From: DASXUG01 sp964620425
Lineage (GTDB): Bacteria; Pseudomonadota; Gammaproteobacteria; Burkholderiales; Methylophilaceae
Reading direction: 5' to 3'
NCBI GenBank assembly: GCA_964620425.1
Contig: CAZUGV010000011.1
Location: forward strand, 1 to 57,529
DNA: 57,529 bases
Part shown: positions 52,115 through 57,529 of the stretch, in pieces
How positions within the stretch are numbered: the stretch's first letter is position 1
Layout: the number at the start of each line of letters is the position of its first letter
Program-made: the position numbers and the translations under genes
The notes under the pieces: generated by a model
The model's database searches: none
Told to the model about the DNA's origin: nothing
The model's input: only the letters and a program-made list of their open reading frames with translations

Positions 52115-52738
52115 CTACGCTATATTTTCATGCAGTGAGATAATTTTTGCACCATCTCTCATTACGTTGAGTTCGTTACTCCAGTATTGTGCTAGTTTAT
52201 GTCTTTCATCGTCATAGGTGGCCTCGTAATAAATAGCTCTCATTGCATCATCGCTGCCATTTGAGAGGTCGGCTTCAATTTCATCGTGTCTAAACACCCC
52301 GCTTTTGTATAACCAGTAGGCATTTACGTACCATTTGATTATCAATATCTCTTCGATCGGCTATGCCCCAAGGTGGCTATACACATTAGCGTTAAATGTT
52401 TGTTTGATTTTTAAGTGGGTAGAAGGGGCTAGGGTGCGTTGCTTTACCTCAAGCCACTTCTCAGCAATCAGTTGAAATATGTTTTCTGAGTCTTTGCGTC
52501 TTTCTTTCTTGGCAATTTTTCGTTCTAGGACAGGGTCAACTTTATCGACCTTTACCTTATCAATAGCATTTCGTGCCAAATCACGTGCATCACTAAGTGA
52601 TAGTTTTGGATATTTGCCTAACTGAATGAGCTTGCGTTTACCGTCTAAGGTTGCCCGTGCTTGAAAGTATTTTCTGCAGTTTGGGTGTACCAATATATAA
52701 AGCCCCTTGCAGCTAGAATCTATAAGCGTGTATTACTT
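52115..52738 (-). pseudogene. Tyrosine-type integrase remnant, catalytic core deleted
   Basis: Decayed island integrase of the P4 type. The N-terminal fragment (about 52361-52738) has KGLYILVHPN, GKRKLIQLGKYPKLSLSDARDLA and the linker ...HLKIKQTFNANVYSHLG, the DUF4102 arm-binding part. An in-frame TAG follows at 52361-52363; then PIEEI leads in the same frame to the C-terminal fragment (52115-52345), YDDERHKLAQYWSNEL and AKIISL, which matches the end of such integrases. The roughly 200 catalytic residues in between, with the Arg-His-Arg-Tyr active site, are missing. The upstream end is also broken by a stop. Confidence 0.85.
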
Positions 52739-52808
52739 AGATTCAATGGGGGTGTTTTTAACTACCAAGTCACCATTTGATAAATCAGGGCGGATATTTT
52801 CCATAACT

Positions 52809-52853
52809 GGTATAAAAGTAATGTAGGAGTTGTTTTTATACCGTTTTTATACC
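52809..52853. repeat. Repeated TTTTATACC motif, possible integrase arm sites
   Basis: GTTTTTATACC occurs twice head to tail (52832-52842 and 52843-52853), and GGTATAAAA, its inverse, at 52809-52817. The cluster lies between the integrase remnant and the tRNA 3' end, where arm-type binding sites of tRNA-integrating elements would be. Confidence 0.4.
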
Positions 52854-52884
52854 ACTTGTAAACGGACTTGTTAGGACGTGATAG

Positions 52885-52902
52885 TACCCGCTAGGACGGG
52901 TA
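52885..52902. repeat. Short inverted repeat
   Basis: TACCCG-CTAGGA-CGGGTA, a 6-bp stem. It lies 65 bp beyond the tRNA-Leu 3' end and is not followed by a T run on the minus strand. A direct repeat TAGGACG flanks it (near 52871 and 52892). Confidence 0.35.
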
Positions 52903-52966
52903 TTTAGCGTATTTGTTTGATTTTATTGGGGTTTTGTACTGTATGGGACTGCTTAGAACTACTCAA

Positions 52967-53051
52967 TGGTGCCGACGGAGAGACTCGAACTCTCACGACT
53001 TTCGTCACAGCCACCTCAAGGCTGCGTGTCTACCAATTCCACCACGACGGC
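52967..53051 (-). tRNA. tRNA-Leu (GAG anticodon)
   Basis: An 85-nt class II tRNA including CCA (52967-52969). The acceptor GCCGTCG pairs with the 3' CGACGGC-like strand; the anticodon stem CAGCC/GGCTG encloses TTGAGGT, giving GAG (53015-53017), which reads CUC/CUU. It has a long variable arm. The 3' end is the likely attachment site of the adjacent island. Confidence 0.96.
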
Positions 53052-53078
53052 ATTGTTGGGGTTATCCATTACTCACTG

Positions 53079-53441
53079 TTATTGTGGTACGTCTTTCTCT
53101 GAAGCTGGTACAGGCGGCAATGCGGCAGGTGGTACGGCCTTGTTAGCTGGCACTACAGGGGCTGTTTGAGTTGCTGGATTGTTAAGTTTAATTACGCTAG
53201 TGTGTTCTGGGCGATGTCCAGATAAGTAGGCTAAAGTTAAACTAGTTGTAAAGAAAACCGCTACACAAACTGCCGTTGCACGGCTCATGAAGTTTGCTGA
53301 ACCACTTACGCCAAATAAACTGCCTGAAGCACCGCTACCAAAGCCAGCACCCATATCGGCTCCTTTGCCGTGCTGCAACAACACTAAGCCAATAACACCT
53401 GCGGCGGCTAATACGTGAATAATTGTGACTAAATTTTCCAT
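53079..53441 (-). CDS. secG: Preprotein translocase subunit SecG
   Basis: An inner-membrane component of the Sec translocon. 120 residues with two transmembrane helices (about 3-24 and 55-75) and the SecG mark VLLQHGKGADMGAGFGSGASGSLFG (in pieces, 21-46). The C-terminal tail is Pro/Ala-rich and extends beyond the usual core, as in other betaproteobacteria. It follows tpiA by 45 bp and precedes tRNA-Leu, a conserved order. Confidence 0.95.
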   Translation of the reverse strand: MENLVTIIHVLAAAGVIGLVLLQHGKGADMGAGFGSGASGSLFGVSGSANFMSRATAVCVAVFFTTSLTLAYLSGHRPEHTSVIKLNNPATQTAPVVPANKAVPPAALPPVPASEKDVPQ

Positions 53442-53486
53442 AGCTATTTTTTAACTTTTAATTTAATTTTACTGTTTAAGGTTTTT

Positions 53487-54251
53487 TTAATTTTGTTGCG
53501 TATTTGATGCTTTGCAAATTGCCTCAAAATCATTGACATTAAGCGAACAGCGACCGATTAGACCGCCATCAATATCTTTCATTGATAATAATTGTGCAGC
53601 ATTTGTAGGGTTTACGCTACCCCCATACAGAATACGAACACGCTGAGAAGCATCAATATCTAAGTTTGCTATTCTACCACGAATAAATGCGTGCATGGTT
53701 TGTGCTTGTGCTGGAGTTGCCGATAGCCCAGTCCCAATTGCCCAAACGGGCTCATATGAGATAACCGTGTTGGCAAATATGCTAGCCTCTGCAACAGATA
53801 ATATAGCGTCAATTTGAGATGCTATCACGTGTTCCATTACACCAGCCTCACGCTCTTGTAGTGTTTCGCCTACGCATAAAATCGGCGTAATGCCTGATTG
53901 TTTCACGCGCACAAATTTCTCGGCAACATTTTCATCGCTTTCGCAATAGGCTAAGCTACGTTCGGAATGACCAATAATTGCATAACTTGTACCAAAATCT
54001 TTTAGCATATCGACACTTACTTCGCCCGTATAAGCGCCTACTGCGTGTTTAGCCACATTTTGCGCGCCCCAAGCAATATTGCTCCCAGTTAATTCGATTT
54101 GTGCTTGAAATAAATAGGGAAAAGGGACGCAAACTGCAAAATCAACGGAGTGGATATTGGCTAGTTTTTGCTTAAATTCACTAAGCAAAATTTTGTTTTG
54201 CGCGAGTGAGCCATGCATCTTCCAATTTGCAACTACCAACTTACGACGCAT
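53487..54251 (-). CDS. tpiA: Triosephosphate isomerase
   Basis: Interconverts dihydroxyacetone phosphate and glyceraldehyde 3-phosphate. About 254 residues from the ATG at 54251 (MRRKLVVANWKMHGS); an ATG at 54266 would add five residues. The catalytic lysine is in ANWKMHG, the histidine in IIGHSER, the glutamate in SYEPVWAIGTG, and the phosphate loop in YGGSVNP. All are intact. Confidence 0.97.
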   Translation of the reverse strand: MRRKLVVANWKMHGSLAQNKILLSEFKQKLANIHSVDFAVCVPFPYLFQAQIELTGSNIAWGAQNVAKHAVGAYTGEVSVDMLKDFGTSYAIIGHSERSLAYCESDENVAEKFVRVKQSGITPILCVGETLQEREAGVMEHVIASQIDAILSVAEASIFANTVISYEPVWAIGTGLSATPAQAQTMHAFIRGRIANLDIDASQRVRILYGGSVNPTNAAQLLSMKDIDGGLIGRCSLNVNDFEAICKASNTQQN

Positions 54252-54571
54252 AGATTGTCTCAACATATTAAGTGGAGATTTTACCGCGACTGCACCAATA
54301 TGGTCAAATTAGTACGATTGTTATAATGATTTTAGTTCTAGGGAGCGGACTATATGAGTGTAATAAAATATTCACGTGATTGTGGTCCGTTCGGACTATG
54401 TTTCACTGTTTTAACTGCGAAGTAATGCAACATGAAGATTGTAAAATCCGAAAGCATAAGAAAAGCTGTCTCAACAAAGCACGTTGTAAATAACAATATC
54501 TATAGTTGATTTTTATTAACTTAACTTAACTTAACTTAACTCTTAACTACTTACTTATAAAGGAATGCAAA
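54252..54571. other. Intergenic region before the PEP-CTERM gene
   Basis: No coding signal seen. A TATAAT-like box at 54322-54327, an inverted repeat GTCCG-TT-CGGAC (54385-54396) and a TTAAC tandem array (54516-54540) are present. CGGACTAT occurs twice (near 54346 and 54392). Confidence 0.5.
54516..54540. repeat. TTAAC pentanucleotide tandem repeat
   Basis: Five exact copies of TTAAC lie in the 5' region of the PEP-CTERM gene, ending 31 bp before its start codon. A partial sixth (TCTTAAC) follows. Confidence 0.9.
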
Positions 54572-55141
54572 ATGAAATTTCTAGCAGTATCCGCAATGCT
54601 GTCATTCGCTTTTGCGAGTTTCAACGCGCAGGCGACTGACACAGTTTATGGTCCAGTCGCAGTTCCATCAAGCTTGAATTATGGTGCATCTTTCACATCA
54701 GTCGCATCTCAAACAACTTTTTGGGATAACTACATTTTTACAATCAACGGTGCAGATGCTAACTCACTAACTGCGTCAATTAGCTCAGCCAATTTTGTGG
54801 GTCTTGGTAATTTAAGAGCTCGCTTACTTGTGGGTGACAATAGAACAACAGCGGCTTCAAACACCTTAACAGTAGGTTCTGTTTTAGCTGAAAACTGGGG
54901 TACCACTTTAACACTGGCACCAAACCTTACACAAACAACAGTGCTTCTAGAAAAACCAGCTTTAGCGGCAGGTACTTATACTTTGCAAATTAGAGGTATT
55001 GTAACTGGTGCTTTTGGTGGCTCTTACGCTGGTGTATTGAACTTCACTACTCCAGTGCCAGAAGCTGACACATATGCCATGTTAATCGCTGGTTTGGGTG
55101 TGATGGGTTTTGTGGCAAGAAGAAAAGCTAATAAGGTTTAG
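54572..55141 (+). CDS. FxDxF-type PEP-CTERM protein
   Basis: A secreted 189-residue protein. Signal peptide (cut near FNAQA-TD), then a beta-rich domain including FWDNYIFTING, the FxDxF-like mark of one PEP-CTERM subfamily, and a C-terminal VPEADTYAMLIAGLG with the tail RRKANK. It is expected to be anchored and processed by an exosortase. AAGGAATG precedes the ATG at 54572. A terminator follows 15 bp after the stop. Confidence 0.85.
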   Translation: MKFLAVSAMLSFAFASFNAQATDTVYGPVAVPSSLNYGASFTSVASQTTFWDNYIFTINGADANSLTASISSANFVGLGNLRARLLVGDNRTTAASNTLTVGSVLAENWGTTLTLAPNLTQTTVLLEKPALAAGTYTLQIRGIVTGAFGGSYAGVLNFTTPVPEADTYAMLIAGLGVMGFVARRKANKV

Positions 55142-55155
55142 TTTTTTAGCTGAAT

Positions 55156-55190
55156 AAAAAAAGCCTGATGCAACAGCATCAGGCTTTTTT
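55156..55190. terminator. Bidirectional rho-independent terminator
   Basis: AAAGCCTGATG (55159-55170 region) pairs with CATCAGGCTTT around CAACAG, with A and T runs on the two sides. It serves the PEP-CTERM gene on the plus strand and probably dnaJ on the minus strand (70 bp after its stop). Confidence 0.9.
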
Positions 55191-55259
55191 ATTACGATGT
55201 TTTTTTGCTTTTAGAGCGAAATAAAAGACTTGATAAGTGAACCAAGCTAACTTGCAAAA

Positions 55260-56393
55260 CTACTCAAAAAAGTCTTTTACCTTGTCTAACCAACTTTTTG
55301 CGCGCGGACTATGTTTATCTGCATCTTGCTGATTAATAGACTCTAGTTCACGTAGCAACTCTTTTTGACGCTCATTCAGTTTCACTGGGGTTTCAACGAC
55401 TACGTGGCACATTAAGTCGCCATTTTCATTGCTGCGTAGAGGTTTAATGCCTTTGCCGCGTAATCTGAATGTCGCACCTGTTTGTGTTTCTGGTGGAATT
55501 TTCATTTTAGCGTGGCCATCCAGTGTCGGAATCTCAATTTCACCACCGAGTGCAGCAACTGTGTAACTAATCGGCATTTCGCAATGCAAATCGCCGCCTT
55601 CGCGCTGGAATACTGAGTGTGCTTTGAGATGAACCACCACATATAAATCGCCTGGAGGTCCGCCATTCACACCAGCCTCACCCTCGCCGCTTAGGCGAAT
55701 GCGATCACCTTCATCTACACCCGCTGGGATTTTGACTGAAAGTGTTTTGTGTTGTTTTACACGACCGCCCCCATTACAGGTGGGGCAGGGGTCTTTCACC
55801 ATTTTGCCTGTGCCATGACACTTAGGACAGGTTTGTTGCACGGAGAAAAAGCCTTGTTGCATACGCACCTGACCATGCCCGCCACAAGTGGTACAAGTGA
55901 CAGGGCTCGTACCTGGGCGTGCGCCAGATCCATGACAGGTTTCGCATTCTGACATGACAGGAATACGGATTTTAGTTTCCGTGCCACGTGCAGCATCTTC
56001 CAGCGAAATTTCCATGTTGTAGCGCAAATCTGCGCCACGGTAGACGTTAGAGCGTTGACCGCCCCCGCGACCACCGCCAAAGATGTCACCAAAAATATCA
56101 CCAAAGGCATCGCTAAAGCCGCCTGCGCCAAATCCACCAGCGCCGCCAGCACCCATGCTAGGGTCAACCCCAGCATGACCGTATTGGTCGTAAGCCGCAC
56201 GTTTTTGTGCATCTGATAAAATCTCGTAAGCTTCTTTTGCTTCCTTGAATTGCTCTTCGGCTTTTGGGTTATCAGGGTTGCGGTCTGGGTGATATTTCAT
56301 CGCCAATTTACGATAAGATTTTTTAATCTCTTCGTCAGAAGCATCGCGATTTACGCCCAGTATTTCATAAAAATCTTTTTTAGAAGCTGCCAT
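55260..56393 (-). CDS. dnaJ: Chaperone DnaJ
   Basis: The full-length Hsp40 cochaperone of DnaK, 377 residues. It has the J domain (about 1-70) with HPD (YHPDRNPD), a Gly/Phe-rich stretch (about 78-125), four CxxCxGxG zinc motifs (from CETCHGSG at about 150 to CPTCNGGG), and the C-terminal substrate-binding domains. It lies 90 bp downstream of dnaK with a perfect hairpin between them. All motifs are intact. Confidence 0.97.
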   Translation of the reverse strand: MAASKKDFYEILGVNRDASDEEIKKSYRKLAMKYHPDRNPDNPKAEEQFKEAKEAYEILSDAQKRAAYDQYGHAGVDPSMGAGGAGGFGAGGFSDAFGDIFGDIFGGGRGGGQRSNVYRGADLRYNMEISLEDAARGTETKIRIPVMSECETCHGSGARPGTSPVTCTTCGGHGQVRMQQGFFSVQQTCPKCHGTGKMVKDPCPTCNGGGRVKQHKTLSVKIPAGVDEGDRIRLSGEGEAGVNGGPPGDLYVVVHLKAHSVFQREGGDLHCEMPISYTVAALGGEIEIPTLDGHAKMKIPPETQTGATFRLRGKGIKPLRSNENGDLMCHVVVETPVKLNERQKELLRELESINQQDADKHSPRAKSWLDKVKDFFE

Positions 56394-56434
56394 ACTTAAT
56401 CCAATTAGTCAGAGGTTATCTACATCTGAAGTTA

Positions 56435-56464
56435 AACATAAAGCCCACAAGTGGGCTTTATGTT
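56435..56464. repeat. Perfect 14-bp inverted repeat between dnaK and dnaJ
   Basis: AACATAAAGCCCAC (56435-56448) pairs with GTGGGCTTTATGTT (56451-56464) with only two bases between arms. There is no U run after it on the dnaK-dnaJ strand. It may act as a partial attenuator or processing and stability element that lowers dnaJ relative to dnaK. Confidence 0.8.
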
Positions 56465-56483
56465 GGTTTAATGTGAAGTTAGA

Positions 56484-57529
56484 TTAGTTCTTTTTCACTT
56501 CTTCAAACTCGGCATCAACCACTTCACCATCCACCGCTTTTTCGCCTTGTGGTTGCGCAGCGCTTTCGGTGTTTTCGGCAGCTTGTTGCTCTGCATAGAC
56601 TTTTTCACCTAGCTTTTGTGAGGCTTCCATCAGCGCATTGGTTTTTGCTTCAATCGTTGCTTTGTCGCCATCTTTCATCACATCTTCAACGTCTTTAATA
56701 GCGGCTTCAATTTTCGCTTTTTCATCAGCATCTAATTTATCACCGTGTTCAGTGAGTGATTTTTTCACGCTATGCACCATGCCATCTGCGCTGTTACGTG
56801 CATCTACTAACTCACGCAAAGCTTTGTCTTCTTCGGCGTGGCTGGCTGCATCTTCTTCCATGCGTTTGATTTCTTCTTCACTCAAGCCGCTGTTAGCTTT
56901 AATCGTGATTTTGTTTTCTTTGCCAGTCGCTTTGTCTTTTGCTGAAACATGCAAAATGCCGTTGGCGTCGATGTCAAAAGTCACTTCAATTTGTGGCATG
57001 CCACGTGGCGCTGGTGGAATATCGCTCAAGTTAAATTGACCTAAGCTCTTATTGCCAGAAGCCATTTCACGCTCACCTTGCAACACTTGAATGGTCACCG
57101 CATTTTGGTTGTCTTCAGCAGTTGAGAACACTTGTGATGCCTTGGTAGGAATCGTGGTGTTTTTCTTGATGAGTTTTGTCATCACGCCGCCAAGGGTTTC
57201 AATACCCAATGATAATGGTGTTACGTCTAGCAATAGCACGTCTTTCACGTCACCTTGCAACACACCACCTTGAATCGCAGCACCAACCGCTACCGCTTCG
57301 TCAGGGTTTACGTCTTTACGTGGCTCTTTGCCGAAGATTTCTTTCACTTTTTCTTGTACTTTTGGCATACGGCTTTGACCGCCCACCAAAATCACGTCAG
57401 TGATATCATCAGCTGAAACGCCAGCATCTTTCAATGCAGTGCGGCAAGGTGCAATCGTGCGCTCGATTAAGTCTTCTACTAGAGACTCTAGTTTTGCACG
57501 AGTGATTTTCACCACTAAGTGTTTAGGGC
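56484..57529 (-). CDS. dnaK: Chaperone DnaK (5' end beyond the window)
   Basis: The C-terminal part of Hsp70, about 348 codons; the N-terminal ATPase half lies beyond the window end, where the frame is still open (PKHLVVKITRAKLE). Visible are VGGQSRMPKVQ, DVTPLSLGIETLGGVM, the substrate-binding domain with QVLQGEREMA and VTFDIDANGILHVSAKDK, and the lid ending in EVVDAEFEEV-KKN. An internal GTG near 57515 is not a real start. dnaJ follows. Confidence 0.97.
   Translation of the reverse strand, partial: PKHLVVKITRAKLESLVEDLIERTIAPCRTALKDAGVSADDITDVILVGGQSRMPKVQEKVKEIFGKEPRKDVNPDEAVAVGAAIQGGVLQGDVKDVLLLDVTPLSLGIETLGGVMTKLIKKNTTIPTKASQVFSTAEDNQNAVTIQVLQGEREMASGNKSLGQFNLSDIPPAPRGMPQIEVTFDIDANGILHVSAKDKATGKENKITIKANSGLSEEEIKRMEEDAASHAEEDKALRELVDARNSADGMVHSVKKSLTEHGDKLDADEKAKIEAAIKDVEDVMKDGDKATIEAKTNALMEASQKLGEKVYAEQQAAENTESAAQPQGEKAVDGEVVDAEFEEVKKN

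Noticed and set aside
57513..57515. GTG near 57515 as the start of a short dnaK-like gene
   Set aside because: The frame stays open to the window end with conserved DnaK residues, so it is an internal codon of full-length dnaK.

Overview
The window reads as a chromosomal segment of a moderately low-GC betaproteobacterial methylotroph, most like Methylophilaceae (Methylotenera-like). The reasons are a six-gene methanol-dehydrogenase maturation cluster (mxaRSACKL), three secreted proteins ending in a PEP-CTERM sorting signal of the VPExDTYAM / VPEPSSYAL type, betaproteobacterial operon orders (exbB-exbD-lpxK-kdsB, alaA-hom-thrC, tpiA-secG-tRNA-Leu) and a complete nitrate assimilation operon. 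The species is inference; no rRNA is present.

Layout. 1-7.2 kb: proS, a lytic transglycosylase, a DUF1097 membrane protein, an alpha/beta hydrolase divergent from its probable TetR repressor (two matching 12-bp operators between them), a secreted orphan, queA and tRNA-Leu(CAA). 7.4-22 kb, minus strand: a nitrate/nitrite assimilation block. In transcription order it is DUF4202 protein, MipA/OmpV protein, a NIT-ANTAR antiterminator (NasR type), then a regulated leader and nrtA-nrtB-nrtD, an outer-membrane porin, SUMT, nirB, nirD and nasA. The leader carries an exact-consensus sigma-54 promoter, upstream NtrC-like sites, four hairpins with six-base loops starting with A, and an intrinsic terminator overlapped by the last of them. 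Nitrogen limitation would control initiation and nitrate would control read-through.

22-30.8 kb: a PEP-CTERM PhoD-like phosphatase, then an envelope operon (exbB, exbD, msbA, lpxK, Trm112-like, kdsB), ygfZ and a ygfX-like gene. 30.8-36.3 kb, minus strand: mxaR-S-A-C-K-L without any methanol dehydrogenase structural gene in the window. 36.5-42 kb: fabA-fabB, a Sel1 lipoprotein, a PEP-CTERM protein, an Mth938-like protein, alaA and hom. 43.3-48.0 kb: three translationally coupled genes encoding an ABC-exporter-like protein whose nucleotide-binding domain has lost every catalytic motif, an HlyD-like adaptor and a TolC-like outer membrane protein. They sit between hom and thrC, two genes that normally neighbour each other. 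This is the best candidate for an undescribed system.

49.5-53.0 kb is a decayed mobile island at the 3' end of tRNA-Leu(GAG): a CoiA-like protein, two wrecked antitoxin genes, an intact YefM-YoeB pair with a doubled operator, and an integrase lacking its catalytic core. 53.0-57.5 kb returns to core genes: secG, tpiA, an FxDxF-type PEP-CTERM protein, dnaJ, and dnaK cut by the window end.
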